DNA of 63,098 bases from Bacteroidales bacterium (GCA_003557385.1 PWON01000184.1:1-63098); one strand, 5' to 3'. Shown: positions 8,443-16,983, counted from the first letter of the stretch. Program-made: numbers and translations. The notes: generated by a model from the letters alone, not told the origin.

Positions 8443-10026
8443 ATGGAAAAGATAGATCTCCAGGATTTTGAGTTCCAGCTGACCGTAAGAAACCTCCGCA
8501 TGGAAGATTTCGACCAGCTGGTATCGATGCAGAAAATCTGTTTCCCCGGCATGGACGTCTGGTCAAAGCAAAACATCAAAAGCCAGTTGAAGAAATTTCC
8601 CGACGGACAAATTGTGATTGAGATCGACGGTCGCCTGGTGGCGTCATCGGGCAGCTTGATCATTGATTCCGAAGATTTCGATATGAATATGTCGTGGGAC
8701 GAGATCTGTGATTTTGGCAATATCGGCACCCATAACCCCGACGGGGACACCCTGTATGGGATGGAGATTATGGTACACCCGGAGTTTCGTGGCATGAAGC
8801 TGGCAACCAGGCTTTACGAAGCCCGGAAAGACCTGTGCCGGAAACTCAACCTGCGCCGGATCGTGATCGGGGGCCGTTTGCCCGGATACCAGCACCACCG
8901 GAAAGAATTGAGTATCACCCAGTATGTTGACCGCGTCACAAGCCGTGCCATATTCGATCCGGTACTTACCCCCCAGCTATCCAACGGGTTTTCCCTGAAA
9001 AAGATCCTGCGGCAATACATGGACGACGACAACGAATCGTCGGGCTATGCCACCTACCTGGAATGGACCAATTTTGATTTCCAGGAGGAGAAGGAAAAGC
9101 AATTCCTGGCCGCGGCCCCGGTGCGTATTTGCGTGGTACAATACCAGATGCGCCCCATCAAAAGCTTTGATGAATTTGCCATTCAATGCGAATATTTTGT
9201 CGACGTGGCCTCCGGTTACAAAAGCGACTTCGTGCTCTTTCCGGAAATCTTTACCCTGCAGTTGCTTTCGCTTTTCCCAAAAGAAGAACCAGGCACTGCA
9301 GCCCGTAAGATTGGTGAATTCACCGAACAATACCTCGACCTTTTCAGCGAACTGGCCATCAAATACAACATCAACATTGTGGCCGGATCGCATTTTACCC
9401 CCGAAGGGGATGACCTGCATAACATTGCCTACCTGTTTCAGAGAAACGGGGAAATAGGCAAACAATACAAACTGCACATCACTCCCAACGAGAAAAAATG
9501 GTGGGGTGTAAAGCCAGGCAACAAGCTGGAGGTGTTCGAGACGGACAAAGGGAATATATCGATCATGATATGTTACGACATAGAGTTTCCGGAGCTGGCC
9601 AGGATCGCGGTCGAAAGGGGTGCGCGGCTGATCTTTGTCCCCTTCTGCACCGACGACCGGCAGGGTTATCTGCGTGTACGATACTGTGCCCAGGCTCGTT
9701 GTGTCGAAAACCAGATATTCGTGGCCATTGCCGGAACCGTCGGCAATTTACCACAGGTAGACAATATGGATATCCAGTATGCCCAGTCGGGCATCTTTAC
9801 CCCGTCAGACTTTTCCTTTGCCAGGGATGCCATTGCAGGGGAATGCACCCCCAACGTGGAGACCGTGATCATCAATGACATCGACCTGGAATTGTTGAAA
9901 AGGCACCGCAACAGGGGTACTGTAACCAACTGGAACGACAGGCGGACAGACCTTTACCGGATCGTGTCACTCGACGAACACCCGCCCGGGGGGTTCAGCG
10001 GAGAAAAATCTCTCCTCAGCGACTAA
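8443..10026 (+). CDS. Fused GNAT acetyltransferase / nitrilase-type amidohydrolase
   Basis: A 527-residue two-domain enzyme. Residues 1-215 are a GNAT-like N-acyltransferase domain, with MEIMVHPEFRGMKLATRLY (107-125) fitting the acyl-CoA-binding motif A. Residues 226-510 are a carbon-nitrogen hydrolase (nitrilase superfamily) domain with an intact Glu-Lys-Cys triad: Glu268 in LFPEIF, Lys343 in QYKLHI, Cys377 in ICYDIEFPE. Such fusions are known in bacteria, but the substrate is not. Each domain looks complete, so acyl transfer and amide hydrolysis may act on the same or consecutive intermediates. It follows the SDR gene by one base. Confidence 0.9.
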   Translation: MEKIDLQDFEFQLTVRNLRMEDFDQLVSMQKICFPGMDVWSKQNIKSQLKKFPDGQIVIEIDGRLVASSGSLIIDSEDFDMNMSWDEICDFGNIGTHNPDGDTLYGMEIMVHPEFRGMKLATRLYEARKDLCRKLNLRRIVIGGRLPGYQHHRKELSITQYVDRVTSRAIFDPVLTPQLSNGFSLKKILRQYMDDDNESSGYATYLEWTNFDFQEEKEKQFLAAAPVRICVVQYQMRPIKSFDEFAIQCEYFVDVASGYKSDFVLFPEIFTLQLLSLFPKEEPGTAARKIGEFTEQYLDLFSELAIKYNINIVAGSHFTPEGDDLHNIAYLFQRNGEIGKQYKLHITPNEKKWWGVKPGNKLEVFETDKGNISIMICYDIEFPELARIAVERGARLIFVPFCTDDRQGYLRVRYCAQARCVENQIFVAIAGTVGNLPQVDNMDIQYAQSGIFTPSDFSFARDAIAGECTPNVETVIINDIDLELLKRHRNRGTVTNWNDRRTDLYRIVSLDEHPPGGFSGEKSLLSD

Positions 10027-10082
10027 ACATTTTTAATTTGTTGTTCGTTTAAAAAGTATCTTTTTTTTAAAAAACATGTAGC

Positions 10083-10556
10083 ATGGACAAACTTACAAGA
10101 CAAGAAAACAAAGCCTATCAATGGATGGCAAAGCACGGCGTGATCCTGTTGCGCATCAGCATCGGGGTTGTATTTTTCTGGTTTGGTGTGCAGAAATTCT
10201 TCCCGGGGGTCAGTTCGGCCGAAGACCTGGCCACGCGGACCATTGAGGTGATGACCTTTGGCATCATCACACAGTCGCTGAGCATGCCCCTGCTGGCAGC
10301 CTGGGAGGTGATCATCGGCCTTACTTTCCTGTTCGGCCGTTTTATGCGTATCGCCATTCCCCTGTTGTTCCTTCAGATGATCGGTACCGTAACCCCATTG
10401 TTCTTTTTCCCGTCCGAGACATTCTCCATGGTGCCCTTTACCCCCACCCTGGTAGGACAGTACATCATAAAGAACGTTGTGCTTGTGAGCGGAGCAATGA
10501 TCATCGGGGCCTATCATTTCGGGTTTGCCATTCAACGGCCCCCGGAAGTAAAATAA
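10083..10556 (+). CDS. DoxX-family membrane protein
   Basis: A 157-residue integral membrane protein with four predicted helices (about 18-40, 66-85, 88-108, 125-148). The segment RISIGVVFFWFGVQKFFPG (25-43) is typical of DoxX-like proteins. Members are linked to redox or quinone-related roles in some bacteria, but function here cannot be told. It starts 56 nt after the GNAT-nitrilase stop; a near -7 element (TATCTTTT, 10057-10064) lies in that gap, so it may have its own promoter. It converges on the next gene with a 2-nt gap. Confidence 0.78.
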   Translation: MDKLTRQENKAYQWMAKHGVILLRISIGVVFFWFGVQKFFPGVSSAEDLATRTIEVMTFGIITQSLSMPLLAAWEVIIGLTFLFGRFMRIAIPLLFLQMIGTVTPLFFFPSETFSMVPFTPTLVGQYIIKNVVLVSGAMIIGAYHFGFAIQRPPEVK

Positions 10557-10558
10557 GT

Positions 10559-12355
10559 TTACCAGCTGTCCATAAAATAACGTACGAATGTTTCAAACCA
10601 GGGATCGTTGCCCGTGAGCTCCCTGACCAGATCCCCCTGCTCCTTTTGAAGCCCCGGCATACCTTGATAATAGCGGGCCGCTTCGATTCCGGCCACCCGC
10701 TGGTGATATTCCACCGCGCCGGAAGCAACCCCCAGGTCTTTCAATGCCCTCAAAAGCCCTGTGCTTTGACGGGGCATCCCGGCGGCAGCATAGTTCAATA
10801 CACCCGTTTGAATGGTTTCCTGCATCTGTGAATGCCTGGCATGGTCAAACAGGGATGGATGGTTTCTGGCCATCTCCCCGGTCACGGCAAAATAACGCCC
10901 GGCCTTAACGGCATCACCCTGCATTTCATAGGTTTCGGCCAGCACCCTGTACCGGGTGAACACCCTGAACAATAGTGCAGTGACCTCAGCATCATGCGGA
11001 ATAAAATCCGAATGTTCCTGCTGGTAATCGCCGGCGGTTTGAAGATATGTGCGGGCAAAGTCGAGGTTGCCGGTACGCAGGGCCCGGCCGGCCACCACCA
11101 GGAACGACCTGTAGACGCCCATGTGGCTCTGTGCAAGCAAGGCATGGAGCTGATCCGGACAGGGATAAAGGCCATCCACACTGCCACAGAATGAACTTGC
11201 ATGACCGAGTATATCAAGGGAGGAGGTGTGGCGTTCTTCGGCAATCATCGCCCGGGCAGCATCAAAGAACATTGCCAGAACGGTATCTGCAAGCAGATGC
11301 GTTTCACGGCGCAGCACGGGGCCGGGTTGCATAAGGGTCATGATGCTTTCGAGCCTGTTCAGGGCATCCCCCTTATTGCCCGACATGCGGTCTTCCCTGG
11401 CAAGGGCCAGGTGGGCGGGAATATGAAACGGATTGTAGGTGATGGCAGACAAAAAGTGGGGGCGGCCATGGGCAGGTGAATACGCCTCGGCAAGGGACAT
11501 TCCGCGGCGGTAAAACAAGGAATCGATATGTACGATGGAGTGATTGAATGCAGTGCGCAATGAATCAATCTGCCGTTTCAGGGCCTCATATACCGGGATA
11601 AAAACCAGCGGATCATTGTTCGGCAGATCCAGCCAATGATGAAAAGGTTCAAAACCAATAACTCCCATCAAAGCCTCCGCCTCACATAAGCGAAACTCCT
11701 CGATCAGGATGTTTTCCGGGTCATTTGGATCCATGTTACGGATCAGATCGCGGATTTTGCCCAGCCTGGCCGGGGCGGCATAATAGCCCTGCAGCGATTG
11801 GTTCCATTGCAGGATGCGTTCAAGGGTACGGTCGTCATAATAAAAAACGGCATCGCTGAACCTGACATCAAGCTCATGGATGCTGCCCTTGTATGGAAAA
11901 GTGATTTCCAGCCACAACGTGCCCTGTACCGGGGCCTCCTTCCCAGCAAACTCCCCGGAGTAAATAATATCCTGATCCCCATCCGACACCATGACATTAA
12001 ACCCGGCCTTGCCGGGCAGGAGCAAATGCGACAAGCTGAAATCTTTATAAAAGGTATCCCCTTCAATATCAAGCTTATCAGCAAATACGCGCAGACATAC
12101 GCTGTTTTCGGTATCTTCATACAATTCCATCCGTAATGACAAATGCAACTGATAGGATGTATATACGCGCAATTTACCCTGTCCCTGCGCCAGTGTTCCC
12201 AGGATGGTATTGACAATGTCCTGGCCGGGACCGGGATAAGGGGAAAAAGAATACGATTGCCGGATGGATTGCGTTTGTGTTTTAACAGGCTGCTGCATGG
12301 AAAATAAACCCGGGGCAACCATCAGGAAATACAAGGCAAGAACAAGTAACCGCAT
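10559..12355 (-). CDS. Unrecognised secreted protein, 598 aa
   Basis: I do not recognise the family. The protein begins with a signal peptide (MRLLVLALYFLMVAPGLFS), so it should leave the cytosol. Residues about 30-200 look like beta-strand-rich sequence; residues 240-590 are helical with repeated LxxA/AxxY spacing that resembles degenerate TPR-type repeats, with no exact repeat visible. A longer frame opens at 12388, but the -7 element at 12391-12398 would place the transcript start near 12385, so the ATG at 12355 is preferred. It stands alone between doxX (convergent) and yciO (divergent). Confidence 0.6.
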   Translation of the reverse strand: MRLLVLALYFLMVAPGLFSMQQPVKTQTQSIRQSYSFSPYPGPGQDIVNTILGTLAQGQGKLRVYTSYQLHLSLRMELYEDTENSVCLRVFADKLDIEGDTFYKDFSLSHLLLPGKAGFNVMVSDGDQDIIYSGEFAGKEAPVQGTLWLEITFPYKGSIHELDVRFSDAVFYYDDRTLERILQWNQSLQGYYAAPARLGKIRDLIRNMDPNDPENILIEEFRLCEAEALMGVIGFEPFHHWLDLPNNDPLVFIPVYEALKRQIDSLRTAFNHSIVHIDSLFYRRGMSLAEAYSPAHGRPHFLSAITYNPFHIPAHLALAREDRMSGNKGDALNRLESIMTLMQPGPVLRRETHLLADTVLAMFFDAARAMIAEERHTSSLDILGHASSFCGSVDGLYPCPDQLHALLAQSHMGVYRSFLVVAGRALRTGNLDFARTYLQTAGDYQQEHSDFIPHDAEVTALLFRVFTRYRVLAETYEMQGDAVKAGRYFAVTGEMARNHPSLFDHARHSQMQETIQTGVLNYAAAGMPRQSTGLLRALKDLGVASGAVEYHQRVAGIEAARYYQGMPGLQKEQGDLVRELTGNDPWFETFVRYFMDSW

Positions 12356-12390
12356 GGAAGGATCTATTATATTGACTGAATATGGCATGG

Positions 12391-12398
12391 CAAAGGTA
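12391..12398 (-). promoter_or_regulatory. -7 element for the 598-aa secreted protein gene
   Basis: TACCTTTG on the minus strand, a perfect TAnnTTTG match 36 nt before the chosen start. It faces away from the yciO promoter 68 nt further on. Confidence 0.5.
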
Positions 12399-12465
12399 GT
12401 GTTTTCTGTCTTTTTTTAATCCTGGGATTATCTGTAAAAAACAGGGGAATAATGGCAATTAAATG

Positions 12466-12473
12466 TACCTTTG
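12466..12473 (+). promoter_or_regulatory. -7 element for yciO
   Basis: TACCTTTG followed by C, a perfect match. It lies over an upstream in-frame ATG (12463), so translation must start later, at 12502. Confidence 0.55.
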
Positions 12474-12501
12474 CAGCATATCAACCATCAATCACAATAG
12501 C

Positions 12502-13122
12502 ATGCTTATCAGGATCCATCCCGACAATCCCAGCGAGCGGCTGCTTCGCCTTGCAGTGGATTGCCTGCGGCAGGGAGGTGTGATCATCTATCCCACCGAT
12601 ACCGTATATGCCATTGGCTGCGACATTCACCAGTCCAAGGCAGTTCAACGGGTAGCCCAGATCAAAAATATCAAGCCGGAAAATGCGAACTTTTCACTGA
12701 TCTGCCACGATTTGAGCCATATCTCTGACCTCACCAAGCCTTTTTCCACAAGCATATACAAAGCCATGAAAAAAGGCTTGCCCGGCCCTTTCACCTTTAT
12801 TCTCAACGCCAACAACAATGTGCCAAAACTTTTCCAGAGCCGGAAAAAAACGGTTGGGATCAGGATACCGGACAATAAGATATCGCGTGAACTGGTGCGC
12901 CTGCTTGGCAACCCGATGATATCAACCTCAGTGTATGATGATGATGAGATCATCCAATACACCACCGACCCTGAACTGATCCATGAAAATTACCAACAGC
13001 ATGTAGATATCGTGATTGATGGCGGCAACGGGGGAAATCAGGCCTCCACCGTGATTGACTGCACCGGGGATGAACTTGTGGTGGTCCGTGAAGGGAAAGG
13101 CAGGTTGGAGGAGATCCTGTAG
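12502..13122 (+). CDS. yciO: Sua5/YciO/YrdC-family protein, YciO type
   Basis: A 206-residue protein of the threonylcarbamoyl-AMP synthase fold. The start IRIHPDNPSERLL and the segment GGVIIYPTDTVYAIGCDI follow E. coli YciO closely, and the length is the same. The YrdC-type K-x-R...S-x-N signature is altered: the region reads KNIKPENANFSL and ISTSVYDD. It therefore belongs to the YciO branch, whose part in tRNA t6A synthesis is less sure than that of TsaC/Sua5. The start at 12502 is chosen because the promoter's -7 element covers the earlier ATG. A heptamer array and kdsA follow. Confidence 0.85.
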   Translation: MLIRIHPDNPSERLLRLAVDCLRQGGVIIYPTDTVYAIGCDIHQSKAVQRVAQIKNIKPENANFSLICHDLSHISDLTKPFSTSIYKAMKKGLPGPFTFILNANNNVPKLFQSRKKTVGIRIPDNKISRELVRLLGNPMISTSVYDDDEIIQYTTDPELIHENYQQHVDIVIDGGNGGNQASTVIDCTGDELVVVREGKGRLEEIL

Positions 13123-13137
13123 AAGAAGAAAGAAAAA

Positions 13138-13167
13138 GTAATTAGTAATTAGTAATTAGTGATTAGT
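13138..13167 (+). repeat. Heptamer array (GTAATTA)n before kdsA
   Basis: Four tandem 7-nt units, three GTAATTA and one GTGATTA, plus a trailing GT. It begins 15 nt after the yciO stop, behind an A/G-rich GAAGAAG-type stretch, and ends exactly at the kdsA ATG. Same family as the arrays at 16976 and 58701. Confidence 0.9.
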
Positions 13168-13989
13168 ATGGGTAATGGGGTTATTAGTCGATTGTTTTTA
13201 GATAAAGACCGGGGCGGGAAGCCGTTTTTCCTGGTGGCGGGGCCTTGTGTGCTGGAAGATGATGACATGGGTTTCAGGATTGCCGGGGAGATCACGGAAA
13301 TTACCGGCAGGCTGGGGATCCCCTATATCTTCAAGGCCTCCTATAAAAAAGCCAACCGGAGCAGGCTCGACAGCTTTACCGGCATTGGCGATGAAAAAGC
13401 GCTGAAAGTGCTCGGTGATATCGGCAAACGATTTGCCATCCCCGTTTTGACCGATGTGCATAGCGAAACGGAAGCGGCCATGGCGGGGGAAATTGCAGAT
13501 GTCATTCAGATTCCCGCATTCCTCTGCCGGCAAACGGAGCTTTTGCTTTCGGCAGCCAACACCGGGAAGGCCGTCAACATCAAAAAAGGGCAATTTTTAT
13601 CTCCCGGCGCCATGCGATTTGCCGTGGATAAAGTCAGGGCTGCCGGAAACGACCAGGTGATGATTACCGAACGTGGCAGTATGTTCGGCTACGGCGACCT
13701 GGTGGTTGATTTTCGCGGCATTCCGCAAATGCAGGCATTTGGGGTTCCGGTAATCTATGATGTAACCCATTCCCTGCAAAGGCCCAACCAGGAAAGCGGG
13801 GTTTCCGGCGGGCTGCCCGGCCTTATTGAGACCATGGCCAGGGCCGGCATCGCGGCAGGCGCCGACGGACTGTTTGTGGAAACACACCCGGATCCGGAAA
13901 AAGCAAAATCTGATGGGGCCAACATGCTGCGGCTCAACCGGCTGGAAGAATTGCTGGTAAAGCTCCTGGCCATCCGGCAAACGCTGTAA
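13168..13989 (+). CDS. kdsA: 3-deoxy-8-phosphooctulonate synthase
   Basis: Condenses phosphoenolpyruvate with arabinose 5-phosphate to Kdo-8-phosphate, the first committed step of Kdo synthesis for LPS. From the ATG at 13168 it has 273 residues, the usual length. Family segments include VAGPCVLED, FKASYKKANRSR, VLTDVHSE, IQIPAFLCRQT, NIKKGQFLSP, ERGSMFGYGDLVVDFR and THSLQRP. The frame also opens at a GTG (13159) within the heptamer array; the ATG is preferred. The array occupies the place where a ribosome site should be, so the leader has little Shine-Dalgarno character beyond the GAAGAAG stretch 30-45 nt upstream. Confidence 0.95.
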   Translation: MGNGVISRLFLDKDRGGKPFFLVAGPCVLEDDDMGFRIAGEITEITGRLGIPYIFKASYKKANRSRLDSFTGIGDEKALKVLGDIGKRFAIPVLTDVHSETEAAMAGEIADVIQIPAFLCRQTELLLSAANTGKAVNIKKGQFLSPGAMRFAVDKVRAAGNDQVMITERGSMFGYGDLVVDFRGIPQMQAFGVPVIYDVTHSLQRPNQESGVSGGLPGLIETMARAGIAAGADGLFVETHPDPEKAKSDGANMLRLNRLEELLVKLLAIRQTL

Positions 13990-14022
13990 ACCGATCCCCT
14001 TTACACCTGAAACCGGCCCCCT

Positions 14023-15312
14023 TTATACCTGGTCTTCGAATTGGATGGCATCGAGTTGTCTGCGCAACTGCCGCATCCGCACTGTAAACTCATCCAAATA
14101 TTCTTCAGGCAATGGATCCCCGCTGGGGAATTCGAGCCTCAGGTGATCCACCTGCCGGCCATTTTTCCAGAAACGGAAACATACGTGGGGCCCTGTGGCA
14201 AGCCCTGTGCTGCCCACATAGCCGATCACCTGTCCCTGTGTGACCCTGACACCTGGCCGGATGCCGGTAGCAAAGCGCGACATATGCAAATATTGCGTTT
14301 CATACACCGAGTTGTGCCGGATTCGCACATAATTCCCGTTGCCCCTTGTATAACTGGTTTCAGTCACCACCCCATCCCCGACCGCCAGAATGGGCGTGCC
14401 GCGCGGGGCGGCATAATCGGTGCCAAGGTGGGGGCGCCGGTCTCCGTGAATGGGGTGCAGGCGGCTGTGTGAATATCGCGAGGAAATGCGGGGAAATTCA
14501 AGGGGCGCCCGCAAAAAGACCTTGCGCAAATTGTTTCCATCTGCATCGTAATACCCCTTGATGGTATCCGCCTCAAAGCGGTATCCTTCCACCTCTCTGC
14601 CGTGGTGCAAGAAATAGACTGCATCCACGTGAGACACACCCACGGGCCTGTCGCCGACGTACTGCATGGCATACAATACCTTAAAACGGTCGCCGGGAAA
14701 GATCCGGTAAAAGTCAACCGACCAGGCCAGTATGCGCGACATATGGACAGCCAGTTCCGGATTCAGCTGATTATCCATCAGGGTATTCCACAGGGAGGAA
14801 TTGATCACTCCCGATGCCGACACAGGCACTATGGATATTTCTTTTTCAGTCCGCGATACCCGGATGGAGTCACGAAAATCAACCACCAGGAATTCCAGGT
14901 CCGATATCTCGTACACAAAATAATCAAATGTCCCGGTGCTGTCTGTTGAGAAATAGCCATGATAATGATGGCCCCTGCGCATGCGCCGGGGGTTGAAGAC
15001 TTCAAGCATTTCGCGGGCCACACGGTCGGTGATCACCGGGCTGAGGCCAAATCGGTCAAAAATATGTGACAAGGTATGCCCCGACTGCACACGCCTGGTT
15101 TCGATACGGTAGTTCCCTGCCGGCAAACCAAATTCATCCAGTTCCGGCAGCGTCAGCACTGGTTCAGCCAATTCCTCTTCGGGAAAGGTTTCACCGGGCA
15201 ATGTCACCACAACATCATCGGCAGGGCGCATAAAAATAAACCAGGCCGGCAAAAGAAGCAGAAGACCAACAATGATAAACAAGCGAAACTTAAGGTAAGG
15301 CTTTATGGTCAT
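14023..15312 (-). CDS. M23-family metallopeptidase, HxC variant
   Basis: Membrane-anchored periplasmic protein of 429 residues with an N-terminal transmembrane helix (10-28), a LysM-like or OapA-like middle region (around RVQSGHTLSHIFDRFGL, 74-90) and a C-terminal LytM domain (about 285-400). The HxxxD zinc motif is His295/Asp299 (HLGTD), and the catalytic His in YLHMS is residue 343. The usual HxH motif reads His376-Val-Cys378, so the third zinc ligand is Cys instead of His. It is either a working peptidoglycan endopeptidase with a Cys ligand or a degenerate regulator of the EnvC/NlpD kind. Promoter element at 15345-15352. Confidence 0.88.
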   Translation of the reverse strand: MTIKPYLKFRLFIIVGLLLLLPAWFIFMRPADDVVVTLPGETFPEEELAEPVLTLPELDEFGLPAGNYRIETRRVQSGHTLSHIFDRFGLSPVITDRVAREMLEVFNPRRMRRGHHYHGYFSTDSTGTFDYFVYEISDLEFLVVDFRDSIRVSRTEKEISIVPVSASGVINSSLWNTLMDNQLNPELAVHMSRILAWSVDFYRIFPGDRFKVLYAMQYVGDRPVGVSHVDAVYFLHHGREVEGYRFEADTIKGYYDADGNNLRKVFLRAPLEFPRISSRYSHSRLHPIHGDRRPHLGTDYAAPRGTPILAVGDGVVTETSYTRGNGNYVRIRHNSVYETQYLHMSRFATGIRPGVRVTQGQVIGYVGSTGLATGPHVCFRFWKNGRQVDHLRLEFPSGDPLPEEYLDEFTVRMRQLRRQLDAIQFEDQV

Positions 15313-15333
15313 GAGGCAGTGGGATGATTTTAT

Positions 15334-15915
15334 TTATAATGCCCCAAAGATAAACAATGCAGAGAAAATATAGATGCTTACGGCTGAAATGCCAAACAGG
15401 ACAAAGAAACCGATCAGGGTAAAACCAAGTGTTTTGTGCGTGGGGGTCCGGAGCAGGGGACCGGTACCCTTGCCAAATATAAAGGCTGCATAGATCAGCC
15501 CAACGAACCACACCGGCTCCATGGCCGGGCCCAGCGCGGCCAATAGCTGTGCAAGCATCAAGGGGGTATAAGCGATGATGCACAACAACATGGACTTGCC
15601 GGCATCCTGTTCACTGCCGAATGCCCCGGCAAGGCGTGCAATGATCCTGGCACCAAGCCATACCGAAAGGATGTATGCGGTCAAACTGACCAGAAATATT
15701 CCTGAAAGGTATGCGCCCCCGGGTGCAGTTCCGTCTTGGGCAAACTGGTTCATCACCCGCACCATGCGGCCTGTAGCCCCCAGTGTCATCAATGGCATGC
15801 CGTAGGAGAAAAAAAATGTCTTTGCCACCGGCACATTGCCGGCAAAATCCCGGAAAAAACGGCCCGGCCGGACAAGGATGTCGCGGATCATGATGAGGTT
15901 ATGTTGTTTCTTCAT
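15334..15915 (-). CDS. Yip1-family membrane protein
   Basis: A 193-residue integral membrane protein with about five hydrophobic spans (FFFSYGMPLMTLGATG, GIFLVSLTAYILSVWLGARI, MLLCIIAYTPLMLAQLLAAL, WFVGLIYAAFIFG, FTLIGFFVLFGISAVSIYIF). The pattern, with a short basic N-terminus RPGRFFRDF, fits the bacterial Yip1 family, whose function is unknown. An ATG seven codons later (15894) is an alternative start; a still earlier frame opening at 15960 is less likely. Divergent from xerD. Confidence 0.72.
   Translation of the reverse strand: MKKQHNLIMIRDILVRPGRFFRDFAGNVPVAKTFFFSYGMPLMTLGATGRMVRVMNQFAQDGTAPGGAYLSGIFLVSLTAYILSVWLGARIIARLAGAFGSEQDAGKSMLLCIIAYTPLMLAQLLAALGPAMEPVWFVGLIYAAFIFGKGTGPLLRTPTHKTLGFTLIGFFVLFGISAVSIYIFSALFIFGAL
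15345..15352 (-). promoter_or_regulatory. -7 element for the M23 gene
   Basis: TATCTTTG on the minus strand, 33 nt before the M23 start and inside the last codons of the Yip1 gene. It implies that the M23 gene is not only dependent on read-through. Confidence 0.45.
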
Positions 15916-16028
15916 ATTCAATAGAGGATATTCATGTGGTTTGCGGCGATGACCTGTCAAAAATAATCAAAAGCAGCGGTGCCGCACAAAAAAACCACCC
16001 AAAAGAGCCGGATTTTGAAAGCAGATGC

Positions 16029-16036
16029 TAACTTTG
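16029..16036 (+). promoter_or_regulatory. -7 element for xerD
   Basis: TAACTTTG, a match to TAnnTTTG 36 nt before the ATG at 16072. It supports that ATG over the longer GTG-started frame from 15979. Confidence 0.45.
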
Positions 16037-16071
16037 CCATACACAAAAGTTTTTTTCAAGTTTACACGGAC

Positions 16072-16983
16072 ATGGGCTGGCACATTTGGATAACAGGGTT
16101 TGCGGATTACCTGAGGCTCGAACGGTCGCTGTCGGACAATACCATTTCAGCCTATGTAAGCGATGTGGAAAAACTTGCCACGTTTGCCACCGGAAAACAA
16201 GCCGGTCTTTCGCCCCGCGACATAAGCCAGGCAGACCTGCTGGATTTTTTGCACCGGATCCACTCTCTGGGTATCGGTGAACACACCCAGGCCCGGATCA
16301 TATCCGGCATCCGCGCTTTTTTCCGCTACCTTTTAATGGAGGATGAAGTCCGTAAAGATCCGTCGGCCACCCTGGAATTGCCGCGGTTGGGCCGCAAACT
16401 GCCGGAAGTATTGTCTGTTCATGATATTGAACGCATGATCGCGGCCATAGACATGAGCAAAGTACAAAGCCAGCGCAACAGGGCCATCATCGAAACCTTG
16501 TACGGATGCGGCCTGAGGGTATCCGAGCTGATTCAGCTGAAAGTATCGGATGTATACATGCGCGAAGAGTTCATCAAAATAACCGGCAAAGGAAATAAAC
16601 AGCGTATGGTTCCCATTGGCCGCGAAGCGCTGAAGCATATCCGGCTATACATTTCAGGATCAAGGAATCAACTGACCATAGCCAGGGGTTTCGAAGACCA
16701 TCTGTTCTTAAACCGGCACGGAAAGTCCCTGAGCCGTGTAATGATTTTTGGCATCATCAGGGAACTATGCCAAACCGCAGGCATCCAAAAGAAGGCCAGT
16801 CCCCATACCCTGCGCCACAGCTTCGCCACCCACCTGGTAGAAGGAGGTGCGGACCTGCGGGCAGTCCAGGACATGCTTGGTCATGAATCCATCACCACCA
16901 CGGAGATCTACACCCACCTCAGCAGGGAATACCTGCGTGAGAATTTGTTGTCGTATCACCCCAGGAGTGGAAGAAGTAATTAG
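16072..16983 (+). CDS. xerD: Site-specific tyrosine recombinase XerD/XerC
   Basis: Resolves chromosome dimers at dif together with a partner recombinase. From the ATG at 16072 it has 303 residues, the usual length. The N-terminal SAM-like DNA-binding domain spans 1-90 and the catalytic domain 110-295. The catalytic set is complete: Arg149 (GLRVSEL), Lys173, His245 and Arg248 (HTLRHSFATH), His271 (LGHESI), Tyr280 (IYTHLS). XerD is preferred to XerC on general resemblance only. Its last three codons and stop (AGT AAT TAG) are supplied by a heptamer repeat, so the C-terminal Ser-Asn is repeat-derived. Confidence 0.92.
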   Translation: MGWHIWITGFADYLRLERSLSDNTISAYVSDVEKLATFATGKQAGLSPRDISQADLLDFLHRIHSLGIGEHTQARIISGIRAFFRYLLMEDEVRKDPSATLELPRLGRKLPEVLSVHDIERMIAAIDMSKVQSQRNRAIIETLYGCGLRVSELIQLKVSDVYMREEFIKITGKGNKQRMVPIGREALKHIRLYISGSRNQLTIARGFEDHLFLNRHGKSLSRVMIFGIIRELCQTAGIQKKASPHTLRHSFATHLVEGGADLRAVQDMLGHESITTTEIYTHLSREYLRENLLSYHPRSGRSN

